From Actinernus sp. WN-2022 (taxonomy: Eukaryota; Cnidaria; Anthozoa; Actiniaria; Actinernidae): 64,000 nt of DNA. Numbering within the stretch: the first letter of the stretch is position 1; each line of letters begins with the position of its first letter. Position numbers and translations under genes: made by a program. Location of the stretch: NCBI GenBank assembly GCA_030867875.1, contig JAOWCC010000330.1, positions 496,001 to 560,000 on the forward strand, in the 5' to 3' direction. Below are positions 1 through 10,156 of this stretch, piece by piece. The notes under the pieces are model-generated. The model was not told the origin of the DNA and did not search any database. It was given only the letters and a program-made list of their open reading frames with translations.

Positions 1-137
1 CCTGTGGGATAACACTGAAAATGTGACAACTCGCCCAATAGTGATGGTATTGATGGCGCAATAGAAATAAATTGACCTACAGGCATCAGTGTTACTAGGA
101 AAACTAGATAATTAGTTGAATTTGCGATATAACACAG
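1..137. repeat. Partial class F monomer at the left edge
   Basis: The last 137 bp of an F monomer, beginning at CCTGTGGGATAACACTG. It is followed by class A, as at 4825-5037 and 9086-9298, so the window opens near the end of an F-to-A junction of the long HOR. Confidence 0.93.
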
Positions 138-356
138 TTATTTCGAAGTCCAAAGATAAAGAATATGCTCTGTGATTGTTGTCAAAGATACCAGTACAAA
201 TGAAAGAGCTTGCAATTGGCATCTGCCATAACACTGAAAATGTGACAACTCGCCAAATAGTGATGGTATTGATGGCGCAATAGAACTAAATTGACCTCCA
301 GGCATCAGTGTTACTAGAAAAACCAGATAAATAGTGGAATTTGCGATATAACACAG
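138..356. repeat. Class A monomer (exemplar, 219 bp)
   Basis: Longer than the others because about 6 bp are added around monomer position 75, creating CAATTGGCATCTGCC. It contains the inverted repeat TGGCA-TC-TGCCA. It ends with AACCAGATAAATAGTGG. Two subtypes exist: CCAGCACAAATG mostly after class I (2700, 6961, 11637, 14188, 20989, 23540, 45632, 51174, 54795, 58417, 63110) and CCAGTACAAATG after F, J and some I monomers (138, 5038, 9299, 16526, 25878, 39887, 42653, 48837, 52458, 56079, 60772). I count 29 A monomers, not including the A2/A3 variants. Confidence 0.93.
215..240. repeat. Class A/K inverted repeat TGGCA-TC-TGCCA
   Basis: The ~6-bp addition in A and K monomers creates two inverted TGGCA half-sites separated by 2 bases, within CAATTGGCATCTGCC (core about 218-229 in this first copy). 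TGGCA is the half-site of nuclear factor I proteins, but the full NFI palindrome (TTGGC, five bases, GCCAA) needs one more spacer base, so a true site is doubtful. The A3 variants break the left half-site. Confidence 0.6.
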
Positions 357-569
357 TTATTTCGAAGTCAAAAATAAAGGATATGCTGTGTGTGTTGTTG
401 TAAAACACACCAGTACAAATGAAAGAACTTGGCCTGTGCCATACCACTGCAAGTGTGACAACTCGCCCAATATTGATGGTATTGATAGCGCAAAAGAACT
501 AAATTCATCTCCGGGCATCAGTGTTACTAGGAACACTAGATAATTAGTTGAATTTGCGATATAACACAG
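357..569. repeat. Class B monomer (exemplar, 213 bp)
   Basis: Diagnostics: AAAAATAAAGGATATGCTG near the start, TACCACTGCAAGTG in the middle and TTCATCTCCGGGCATC near monomer position 150. A perfect 7-bp inverted repeat with a 7-base loop lies at 390-410. B almost always follows class A and precedes class C. In the irregular region a variant carries ATATAGGATATG and lacks the TTCATCTCC change (41388, 44154, 47772). Confidence 0.93.
390..410. repeat. Class B/G inverted repeat (7-bp stem, 7-base loop)
   Basis: GTGTGTT and AACACAC are perfect reverse complements around the loop GTTGTAA. The motif occurs once in each B and most G monomers (for example 1455-1475 in G) and is absent from the other classes, which read GATTGTTGTCAAACATACC there. 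The stem is short and A+T/G+T alternating; function unknown. Confidence 0.8.
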
Positions 570-782
570 TTATTTCGAAGTCTAATATAAAGAATATGCT
601 CTGTGTGTTGTTGTCAAACATACCAGTACAAATGAAAGAGCTTGGGGTGTGCCATAACACTGCAAATATGACAACTCGCCCAATAGTGATGGTATTGATG
701 GCGCAATAGAACTAAATTGACCACCAGGCATCAGTGTTACTAGGAAAACTTGATAATTAGTTGAATTTGCGATATAACACAG
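570..782. repeat. Class C monomer (exemplar, 213 bp)
   Basis: Diagnostics: CTAATATAAAG directly after the anchor, GTGTTGTTGTCAAAC, GGGGTGTGCCATAAC, then GACCACCAGGCATC and GGAAAACTTG. It normally lies between B and D. It is locally doubled as C-C at 12069-12494 and at 21421-21846. Confidence 0.92.
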
Positions 783-995
783 TTATTTCGAAGTCTAAAG
801 ATAAAGAATATGCTCTGTGACTGTTTTCAAACATACCAGTACAAATGAAAGAACTTGGGGTGCGCCATAACACTGCAAATATGACAACTCGCCCAATAGT
901 GATGGTATTGATGGCGCAATAGAACTAAATTGACCTCCAGGCATCAGTGTTACTAGACAAACTAGATAATTAGTTGAATTTGCGATATAACACAG
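783..995. repeat. Class D monomer (exemplar, 213 bp)
   Basis: Diagnostics: CTAAAGATAAAG after the anchor, GACTGTTTTCAAAC, GGGGTGCGCCATAAC and usually CTAGACAAACTAG. It lies between C and E. Copies before J-like or A-like ends carry CTAGAAAAACTAG instead, which marks chimeras or the D' form. Confidence 0.92.
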
Positions 996-1208
996 TTATT
1001 TCGAAGTGCTAAGATAAAGAATATGCTCTCTGATTGTTCTCAAACATACCAGTACAAATGTAAGAGCTTGGCCTGTGCGATAACACTGCAAAGGTGACAA
1101 CTTTCCCAATAGTGGTGGTATTGATAGCGCAATAGAAATAAATTGACCTCCTGGCATCAGTATTACTAGAAAAACTTGATAATTAGATTCATTTGTGATG
1201 TAACACAG
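996..1208. repeat. Class E monomer (exemplar, 213 bp)
   Basis: Diagnostics: GCTAAGATAAAG, CTCTCTGATTGTTCTC, AATGTAAGAGCTTGG, CAACTTTCCCAATAG, CAGTATTACTAG and the ending CATTTGTGATGTAACACAG. E follows D and precedes J in nearly all HOR copies. Confidence 0.92.
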
Positions 1209-1421
1209 TTATTTCGAAGTGCAAAGATAAAGAACTTGCTCTGTGATTGTTGTCAAACATACCAATACAAATGAAAGAGCTTGGCCTGTGGGATAACACT
1301 GAAAATGTGACAACTCGCCCAATAGTGATGGTATTGATGGCGCAATAGAAATAAATTGACCTACAGGCATCAGTGTTACTAGGAAAACTAGATAATTAGT
1401 TGAATTTGCGAGATAACACAA
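1209..1421. repeat. J/F chimeric monomer
   Basis: Starts like class J (GCAAAGATAAAGAACTTGC) and continues as class F (CATACCAATACAAATG, then GTGGGATAACAC). The switch lies within about monomer positions 43-56. The same chimera occurs at 6109-6321. It joins E directly to G, bypassing the usual E-J-K-F-G order, so it looks like the product of an unequal exchange that removed J, K and part of F. Confidence 0.85.
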
Positions 1422-1634
1422 TTATTTCGAAGTCAAAAATAAAGGATATGCTGTGTGTGTTGTTGTAAAACACACCAGTACAAATGAAAGAACTTGGGGT
1501 GTGCCATAACACTGCAAATATGACAACTCGCCCAATAGTGATGGTATTGATGGCGCAATAGAACTAAATTGACCTCCAGGCATCAGTGTTACTAGAAAAA
1601 CTAGATAATTAGTTGAATTTGCGATATAACACAG
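1422..1634. repeat. Class G monomer (exemplar, 213 bp)
   Basis: The first third is like class B (AAAATAAAGGATATGCTG, with the same 7-bp inverted repeat, here at 1455-1475). The rest carries GGGGTGTGCCATAAC, TGCAAATATGAC and GACCTCCAGGC. The anchor before it is usually altered to ACAATTATTTCG, inherited from the end of F. G normally lies between F and H. Confidence 0.92.
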
Positions 1635-1847
1635 TTATTTCGAAGTGCAAAAATAAAGACTATGCTCTCTGATTGTTCTCAAACATACCAGTACAAATGT
1701 AAGACCTTGGCCTGTGCGTTAACAATGCAAAGGTGACAACTTGCCCAATAGTGGTGGTATTGATAGCGCAATAGAAATAAATTGAACTCCTGGCATCAGC
1801 GTTACTAGAAAAACTTGATAATTAGATTCATTTGTGATATAACACAG
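1635..1847. repeat. Class H monomer (exemplar, 213 bp)
   Basis: Diagnostics: GCAAAAATAAAG, CTCTCTGATTGTTCTC, GTAAGACCTTGGCC, GTGCGTTAAC (an HpaI site), TTGAACTCCTGG and CAGCGTTACTAG. Left-half copies read GTTAACAATGC and right-half copies GTTAACACTGC, so H separates the two array halves. This copy has a private base: C at 1660, where 2299 has A. Confidence 0.92.
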
Positions 1848-2060
1848 TTATTTCGAAGTCCAAAGATAAAGAATATGCTCTGTGATTGTTGTCAAACATA
1901 CCAATACAAATGAAAGAGCTTGGCCTGTGGGATAACACTGAAAATGTGACAACTCGCCCAATAGTGATGGTATTGATGGCGCAATAGAAATAAATTGACC
2001 TACAGGCATCAGTGTTACTAGGAAAACTAGATAATTAGTTGAATTTGCGAGATAACACAA
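1848..2060. repeat. Class F monomer (exemplar, 213 bp)
   Basis: Diagnostics: CCAAAGATAAAG, CATACCAATACAAATG, GCCTGTGGGATAACAC, GACCTACAGGCATC and GCGAGATAACACAA at the end when followed by G. When followed by A (4825, 9086, 16313, 25665) the end is GCGATATAACACAG instead. Counted by hand this monomer is 77/213 G+C (36.2%), with 4 CpG where about 6.8 are expected from base composition. Confidence 0.92.
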
Positions 2061-2486
2061 TTATTTCGAAGTCAAAAATAAAGGATATGCTGTGTGTGTT
2101 GTTGTAAAACACACCAGTACAAATGAAAGAACTTGGGGTGTGCCATAACACTGCAAATATGACAACTCGCCCAATAGTGATGGTATTGATGGCGCAATAG
2201 AACTAAATTGACCTCCAGGCATCAGTGTTACTAGAAAAACTAGATAATTAGTTGAATTTGCGATATAACACAGTTATTTCGAAGTGCAAAAATAAAGAAT
2301 ATGCTCTCTGATTGTTCTCAAACATACCAGTACAAATGTAAGACCTTGGCCTGTGCGTTAACAATGCAAAGGTGACAACTTGCCCAATAGTGGTGGTATT
2401 GATAGCGCAATAGAAATAAATTGAACTCCTGGCATCAGCGTTACTAGAAAAACTTGATAATTAGATTCATTTGTGATATAACACAG

Positions 2487-2699
2487 TTATTTCGAAGTGC
2501 AAAGATAAAGAATATGCTCTGTGATTGTTGTCAAACATAGCAGTACAAATGAAAGAGCTTGGGGTGTGCCATAACACTGCAAAGGTGACAACTTGCCCAA
2601 TAGTGGTGGTATTGATAGCGCAATAGAAATAAATTGACCACCTGGCATCAGTGTTACTAGAAAAACTAGATAATTAGTTGAATTTGCGATATAACACAG
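2487..2699. repeat. Class I monomer (exemplar, 213 bp)
   Basis: Diagnostics: GCAAAGATAAAGAATATGC, CAAACATAGCAGTAC (AGC where others have ACC), TGCAAAGGTGAC and GACCACCTGGC. It lies between H and A. A right-half subtype ends with GTTGGATTTGCG in place of GTTGAATTTGCG (45419, 50961, 54582, 58204, 62897). Two copies carry GATAAACAATATG (48624, 60559). Confidence 0.92.
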
Positions 2700-3770
2700 T
2701 TATTTCGAAGTCCAAAGATAAAGAATATGCTCTGTGATTGTTGTCAAAGATACCAGCACAAATGAAAGAGCTTGCAATTGGCATCTGCCATAACACTGAA
2801 AATGTGACAACTCGCCAAATAGTGATGGTATTGATGGCGCAATAGAACTAAATTGACCTCCAGGCATCAGTGTTACTAGAAAAACCAGATAAATAGTGGA
2901 ATTTGCGATATAACACAGTTATTTCGAAGTCAAAAATAAAGGATATGCTGTGTGTGTTGTTGTAAAACACACCAGTACAAATGAAAGAACTTGGCCTGTG
3001 CCATACCACTGCAAGTGTGACAACTCGCCCAATATTGATGGTATTGATAGCGCAAAAGAACTAAATTCATCTCCGGGCATCAGTGTTACTAGGAACACTA
3101 GATAATTAGTTGAATTTGCGATATAACACAGTTATTTCGAAGTCTAATATAAAGAATATGCTCTGTGTGTTGTTGTCAAACATACCAGTACAAATGAAAG
3201 AGCTTGGGGTGTGCCATAACACTGCAAATATGACAACTCGCCCAATAGTGATGGTATTGATGGCGCAATAGAACTAAATTGACCACCAGGTATCAGTGTT
3301 ACTAGGAAAACTTGATAATTAGTTGAATTTGCGATATAACACAGTTATTTCGAAGTCTAAAGATAAAGAATATGCTCTGTGACTGTTTTCAAACATACCA
3401 GTACAAATGAAAGAACTTGGGGTGCGCCATAACACTGCAAATATGACAACTCGCCCAATAGTGATGGTATTGATGGCGCAATAGAACTAAATTGACCTCC
3501 AGGCATCAGTGTTACTAGACAAACTAGATAATTAGTTGAATTTGCGATATAACACAGTTATTTCGAAGTGCTAAGATAAAGAATATGCTCTCTGATTGTT
3601 CTCAAACATACCAGTACAAATGTAAGAGCTTGGCCTGTGCGATAACACTGCAAAGGTGACAACTTTCCCAATAGTGGTGGTATTGATAGCGCAATAGAAA
3701 TACATTGACCTCCTGGCATCAGTATTACTAGAAAAACTTGATAATTAGATTCATTTGTGATGTAACACAG

Positions 3771-3983
3771 TTATTTCGAAGTGCAAAGATAAAGAACATG
3801 CTCTGTGATTGTTGTCAAACATACCAGTACAAATGAAAGAGCTTGGGGTGTGCCATAACACTGCAAAGGTGACAACTTGCCCAATAGTGGTGGTATTGAT
3901 AGCGCAATAGAAATAAATTGACCACCTGGCATCAGTGTTACTAGAAAAACTAGATAATTAGATGCATTTGTGATATAACACAG
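3771..3983. repeat. Class J monomer (exemplar, 213 bp)
   Basis: Diagnostics: AAAGAACATGCTC or AAAGAACTTGCTC, GGGGTGTGCCATAAC, TGCAAAGGTGAC, GACCACCTGGC and the ending TTAGATGCATTTGTG, which contains an NsiI site (ATGCAT). It follows E and precedes K, D' or, in a J/I chimeric form (52245, 55866), A. Confidence 0.92.
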
Positions 3984-4196
3984 TTATTTCGAAGTGCAAA
4001 AATAAAGAATATGCTCTGTGACTGTTTTCAAACATACCAGTACAAATGAAAGAACTTGGGGTGCGCCATAACACTGCAAATATGACAACTCGCCCAATAG
4101 TGATGGTATTGATGGCGCAATAGAACTAAATTGACCTCCAGGCATCAGTGTTACTAGAAAAACTAGATAATTAGTTGAATTTGCGATATAACACAG
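3984..4196. repeat. Class D' monomer (D body with an H-like start)
   Basis: Begins GCAAAAATAAAGAATATGC and then follows class D from GACTGTTTTC onward, ending CTAGAAAAACTAG. It occurs as J-D'-E-J at 3984, 8245, 15472, 24824 and 30145. It probably arose from an exchange joining J to D, which then doubled the E-J pair. Confidence 0.87.
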
Positions 4197-4622
4197 TTAT
4201 TTCGAAGTGCTAAGATAAAGAATATGCTCTCTGATTGTTCTCAAACATACCAGTACAAATGTAAGAGCTTGGCCTGTGCGATAACACTGCAAAGGTGACA
4301 ACTTTCCCAATAGTGGTGGTATTGATAGCGCAATAGAAATAAATTGACCTCCTGGCATCAGTATTACTAGAAAAACTTGATAATTAGATTCATTTGTGAT
4401 GTAACACAGTTATTTCGAAGTGCAAAGATAAAGAACATGCTCTGTGATTGTTGTCAAACATACCAGTACAAATGAAAGAGCTTGGGGTGTGCCATAACAC
4501 TGCAAAGGTGACAACTTGCCCAATAGTGGTGGTATTGATAGCGCAATAGAAATAAATTGACCACCTGGCATCAGTGTTACTAGAAAAACTAGATAATTAG
4601 ATGCATTTGTGATATAACACAG

Positions 4623-4824
4623 TTATTTCGAAGTGCAAAGATAAAGAATATGCTCTGTGATTGTTGTCAAACATACCAGTACAAATGAAAGAGCTTGCAA
4701 TTGGCATCTGCCATAACACTGAAAATGTGACAACTCGCCAAATAGTGATGGTATTGATGGCGCAATAGAACTAAATTGTTACTAGAAAAACCAGATAAAT
4801 GGTTGAATTTGCCATATAACACAG
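4623..4824. repeat. Class K monomer (exemplar, 202 bp)
   Basis: Carries the CAATTGGCATCTGCC addition of class A but lacks 17 bp: the reading is CTAAATTGTTACTAG where A has the ACCTCCAGGCATCAGTG segment. It ends GATAAATGGTTGAATTTGCC. The net length is 202 bp. Sixteen copies: 4623, 8884, 10583, 13134, 16111, 18881, 19935, 22486, 25463, 28233, 30784, 36980, 50120, 53742, 57363, 62056. The shared deletion makes K a good marker of HOR boundaries; it always precedes F. Confidence 0.95.
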
Positions 4825-5037
4825 TTATTTCGAAGTCCAAAGATAAAGAATATGCTCTGTGATTGTTGTCAAACATACCAATACAAATGAAAGAGCTTGG
4901 CCTGTGGGATAACACTGAAAATGTGACAACTCGCCCAATAGTGATGGTATTGATGGCGCAATAGAAATAAATTGACCTACAGGCATCAGTGTTACTAGGA
5001 AAACTAGATAATTAGTTGAATTTGCGATATAACACAG

Positions 5038-8000
5038 TTATTTCGAAGTCCAAAGATAAAGAATATGCTCTGTGATTGTTGTCAAAGATACCAGTACAAA
5101 TGAAAGAGCTTGCAATTGGCATCTGCCATAACACTGAAAATGTGACAACTCGCCAAATAGTGATGGTATTGATGGCGCAATAGAACTAAATTGACCTCCA
5201 GGCATCAGTGTTACTAGAAAAACCAGATAAATAGTGGAATTTGCGATATAACACAGTTATTTCGAAGTCAAAAATAAAGGATATGCTGTGTGTGTTGTTG
5301 TAAAACACACCAGTACAAATGAAAGAACTTGGCCTGTGCCATACCACTGCAAGTGTGACAACTCGCCCAATATTGATGGTATTGATAGCGCAAAAGAACT
5401 AAATTCATCTCCGGGCATCAGTGTTACTAGGAACACTAGATAATTAGTTGAATTTGCGATATAACACAGTTATTTCGAAGTCTAATATAAAGAATATGCT
5501 CTGTGTGTTGTTGTCAAACATACCAGTACAAATGAAAGAGCTTGGGGTGTGCCATAACACTGCAAATATGACAACTCGCCCAATAGTGATGGTATTGATG
5601 GCGCAATAGAACTAAATTGACCACCAGGCATCAGTGTTACTAGGAAAACTTGATAATTAGTTGAATTTGCGATATAACACAGTTATTTCGAAGTCTAAAG
5701 ATAAAGAATATGCTCTGTGACTGTTTTCAAACATACCAGTACAAATGAAAGAACTTGGGGTGCGCCATAACACTGCAAATATGACAACTCGCCCAATAGT
5801 GATGGTATTGATGGCGCAATAGAACTAAATTGACCTCCAGGCATCAGTGTTACTAGACAAACTAGATAATTAGTTGAATTTGCGATATAACACAGTTATT
5901 TCGAAGTGCTAAGATAAAGAATATGCTCTCTGATTGTTCTCAAACATACCAGTACAAATGTAAGAGCTTGGCCTGTGCGATAACACTGCAAAGGTGACAA
6001 CTTTCCCAATAGTGGTGGTATTGATAGCGCAATAGAAATAAATTGACCTCCTGGCATCAGTATTACTAGAAAAACTTGATAATTAGATTCATTTGTGATG
6101 TAACACAGTTATTTCGAAGTGCAAAGATAAAGAACTTGCTCTGTGATTGTTGTCAAACATACCAATACAAATGAAAGAGCTTGGCCTGTGGGATAACACT
6201 GAAAATGTGACAACTCGCCCAATAGTGATGGTATTGATGGCGCAATAGAAATAAATTGACCTACAGGCATCAGTGTTACTAGGAAAACTAGATAATTAGT
6301 TGAATTTGCGAGATAACACAATTATTTCGAAGTCAAAAATAAAGGATATGCTGTGTGTGTTGTTGTAAAACACACCAGTACAAATGAAAGAACTTGGGGT
6401 GTGCCATAACACTGCAAATATGACAACTCGCCCAATAGTGATGGTATTGATGGCGCAATAGAACTAAATTGACCTCCAGGCATCAGTGTTACTAGAAAAA
6501 CTAGATAATTAGTTGAATTTGCGATATAACACAGTTATTTCGAAGTGCAAAAATAAAGAATATGCTCTCTGATTGTTCTCAAACATACCAGTACAAATGT
6601 AAGACCTTGGCCTGTGCGTTAACAATGCAAAGGTGACAACTTGCCCAATAGTGGTGGTATTGATAGCGCAATAGAAATAAATTGAACTCCTGGCATCAGC
6701 GTTACTAGAAAAACTTGATAATTAGATTCATTTGTGATATAACACAGTTATTTCGAAGTGCAAAGATAAAGAATATGCTCTGTGATTGTTGTCAAACATA
6801 GCAGTACAAATGAAAGAGCTTGGGGTGTGCCATAACACTGCAAAGGTGACAACTTGCCCAATAGTGGTGGTATTGATAGCGCAATAGAAATAAATTGACC
6901 ACCTGGCATCAGTGTTACTAGAAAAACTAGATAATTAGTTGAATTTGCGATATAACACAGTTATTTCGAAGTCCAAAGATAAAGAATATGCTCTGTGATT
7001 GTTGTCAAAGATACCAGCACAAATGAAAGAGCTTGCAATTGGCATCTGCCATAACACTGAAAATGTGACAACTCGCCAAATAATGATGGTATTGATGGCG
7101 CAATAGAACTAAATTGACCTCCAGGCATCAGTGTTACTAGAAAAACCAGATAAATAGTGGAATTTGCGATATAACACAGTTATTTCGAAGTCAAAAATAA
7201 AGGATATGCTGTGTGTGTTGTTGTAAAACACACCAGTACAAATGAAAGAACTTGGCCTGTGCCATACCACTGCAAGTGTGACAACTCGCCCAATATTGAT
7301 GGTATTGATAGCGCAAAAGAACTAAATTCATCTCCGGGCATCAGTGTTACTAGGAACACTAGATAATTAGTTGAATTTGCGATATAACACAGTTATTTCG
7401 AAGTCTAATATAAAGAATATGCTCTGTGTGTTGTTGTCAAACATACCAGTACAAATGAAAGAGCTTGGGGTGTGCCATAACACTGCAAATATGACAACTC
7501 GCCCAATAGTGATGGTATTGATGGCGCAATAGAACTAAATTGACCACCAGGTATCAGTGTTACTAGGAAAACTTGATAATTAGTTGAATTTGCGATATAA
7601 CACAGTTATTTCGAAGTCTAAAGATAAAGAATATGCTCTGTGACTGTTTTCAAACATACCAGTACAAATGAAAGAACTTGGGGTGCGCCATAACACTGCA
7701 AATATGACAACTCGCCCAATAGTGATGGTATTGATGGCGCAATAGAACTAAATTGACCTCCAGGCATCAGTGTTACTAGACAAACTAGATAATTAGTTGA
7801 ATTTGCGATATAACACAGTTATTTCGAAGTGCTAAGATAAAGAATATGCTCTCTGATTGTTCTCAAACATACCAGTACAAATGTAAGAGCTTGGCCTGTG
7901 CGATAACACTGCAAAGGTGACAACTTTCCCAATAGTGGTGGTATTGATAGCGCAATAGAAATACATTGACCTCCTGGCATCAGTATTACTAGAAAAACTT

Positions 8001-9298
8001 GATAATTAGATTCATTTGTGATGTAACACAGTTATTTCGAAGTGCAAAGATAAAGAACATGCTCTGTGATTGTTGTCAAACATACCAGTACAAATGAAAG
8101 AGCTTGGGGTGTGCCATAACACTGCAAAGGTGACAACTTGCCCAATAGTGGTGGTATTGATAGCGCAATAGAAATAAATTGACCACCTGGCATCAGTGTT
8201 ACTAGAAAAACTAGATAATTAGATGCATTTGTGATATAACACAGTTATTTCGAAGTGCAAAAATAAAGAATATGCTCTGTGACTGTTTTCAAACATACCA
8301 GTACAAATGAAAGAACTTGGGGTGCGCCATAACACTGCAAATATGACAACTCGCCCAATAGTGATGGTATTGATGGCGCAATAGAACTAAATTGACCTCC
8401 AGGCATCAGTGTTACTAGAAAAACTAGATAATTAGTTGAATTTGCGATATAACACAGTTATTTCGAAGTGCTAAGATAAAGAATATGCTCTCTGATTGTT
8501 CTCAAACATACCAGTACAAATGTAAGAGCTTGGCCTGTGCGATAACACTGCAAAGGTGACAACTTTCCCAATAGTGGTGGTATTGATAGCGCAATAGAAA
8601 TAAATTGACCTCCTGGCATCAGTATTACTAGAAAAACTTGATAATTAGATTCATTTGTGATGTAACACAGTTATTTCGAAGTGCAAAGATAAAGAACATG
8701 CTCTGTGATTGTTGTCAAACATACCAGTACAAATGAAAGAGCTTGGGGTGTGCCATAACACTGCAAAGGTGACAACTTGCCCAATAGTGGTGGTATTGAT
8801 AGCGCAATATAAATAAATTGACCACCTGGCATCAGTGTTACTAGAAAAACTAGATAATTAGATGCATTTGTGATATAACACAGTTATTTCGAAGTGCAAA
8901 GATAAAGAATATGCTCTGTGATTGTTGTCAAACATACCAGTACAAATGAAAGAGCTTGCAATTGGCATCTGCCATAACACTGAAAATGTGACAACTCGCC
9001 AAATAGTGATGGTATTGATGGCGCAATAGAACTAAATTGTTACTAGAAAAACCAGATAAATGGTTGAATTTGCCATATAACACAGTTATTTCGAAGTCCA
9101 AAGATAAAGAATATGCTCTGTGATTGTTGTCAAACATACCAATACAAATGAAAGAGCTTGGCCTGTGGGATAACACTGAAAATGTGACAACTCGCCCAAT
9201 AGTGATGGTATTGATGGCGCAATAGAAATAAATTGACCTACAGGCATCAGTGTTACTAGGAAAACTAGATAATTAGTTGAATTTGCGATATAACACAG
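5038..9298. repeat. Long HOR unit 2: 4,261 bp, 20 monomers
   Basis: Order: A-B-C-D-E-J/F-G-H-I-A-B-C-D-E-J-D'-E-J-K-F. The starts are 5038, 5257, 5470, 5683, 5896, 6109, 6322, 6535, 6748, 6961, 7180, 7393, 7606, 7819, 8032, 8245, 8458, 8671, 8884 and 9086. It shares with unit 1 the private T (7552) and C (7964). Differences noticed from unit 1 are TAATGATGG near 7081 and CAATATAAAT near 8808. Confidence 0.93.
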
Positions 9299-10156
9299 TT
9301 ATTTCGAAGTCCAAAGATAAAGAATATGCTCTGTGATTGTTGTCAAAGATACCAGTACAAATGAAAGAGCTTGCAATTGGCATCTGCCATAACACTGAAA
9401 ATGTGACAACTCGCCAAATAGTGATGGTATTGATGGCGCAATAGAACTAAATTGACCTCCAGGCATCAGTGTTACTAGAAAAACCAGATAAATAGTGGAA
9501 TTTGCGATATAACACAGTTATTTCGAAGTCAAAAATAAAGGATATGCTGTGTGTGTTGTTGTAAAACACACCAGTACAAATGAAAGAACTTGGCCTGTGC
9601 CATACCACTGCAAGTGTGACAACTCGCCCAATATTGATGGTATTGATAGCGCAAAAGAACTAAATTCATCTCCGGGCATCAGTGTTACTAGGAACACTAG
9701 ATAATTAGTTGAATTTGCGATATAACACAGTTATTTCGAAGTCTAATATAAAGAATATGCTCTGTGTGTTGTTGTCAAACATACCAGTACAAATGAAAGA
9801 GCTTGGGGTGTGCCATAACACTGCAAATATGACAACTCGCCCAATAGTGATGGTATTGATGGCGCAATAGAACTAAATTGACCACCAGGCATCAGTGTTA
9901 CTAGGAAAACTTGATAATTAGTTGAATTTGCGATATAACACAGTTATTTCGAAGTCTAAAGATAAAGAATATGCTCTGTGACTGTTTTCAAACATACCAG
10001 TACAAATGAAAGAACTTGGGGTGCGCCATAACACTGCAAATATGACAACTCGCCCAATAGTGATGGTATTGATGGCGCAATAGAACTAAATTGACCTCCA
10101 GGCATCAGTGTTACTAGACAAACTAGATAATTAGTTGAATTTGCGATATAACACAG
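9299..10156. repeat. Four-monomer link A-B-C-D
   Basis: The starts are 9299, 9518, 9731 and 9944. It begins like the third copy of the long HOR, then runs into the 9,352-bp unit. The boundary of that unit falls inside the D monomer at 9944, in sequence shared with the junction monomer at 19296. Confidence 0.9.

Larger units (their letters stand above)
1209..2486. repeat. Tandem duplication of the F-G-H trimer (2 x 639 bp)
   Basis: 1209-1847 and 1848-2486 are consecutive F-G-H trimers. They differ at the start of F (J-like in the first, canonical in the second) and at 1660 C versus 2299 A. The next HOR unit has only one trimer (6109-6747), so this is a recent local gain, or a loss there. Confidence 0.9.
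138..5037. repeat. Long HOR unit 1: 4,900 bp, 23 monomers
   Basis: Order: A-B-C-D-E-J/F-G-H-F-G-H-I-A-B-C-D-E-J-D'-E-J-K-F. The starts are 138, 357, 570, 783, 996, 1209, 1422, 1635, 1848, 2061, 2274, 2487, 2700, 2919, 3132, 3345, 3558, 3771, 3984, 4197, 4410, 4623 and 4825. It matches the next unit except for the extra 639-bp F-G-H trimer. Private bases shared with unit 2 at an offset of 4,261 include T at 3291 (C-to-T in the CAGGCATC motif) and C at 3703. Confidence 0.93.

Noticed and set aside
783..995. The monomer as an ancient dimer (TGCGCCATAACAC at about position 79-91 versus TGCGATATAACAC at about 198-210)
   Set aside because: The two segments match at 11 of 13 bases, but similarity does not continue on either side and the 119-bp spacing is not half of 213. 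Most likely chance; a self-alignment of the consensus would settle it.
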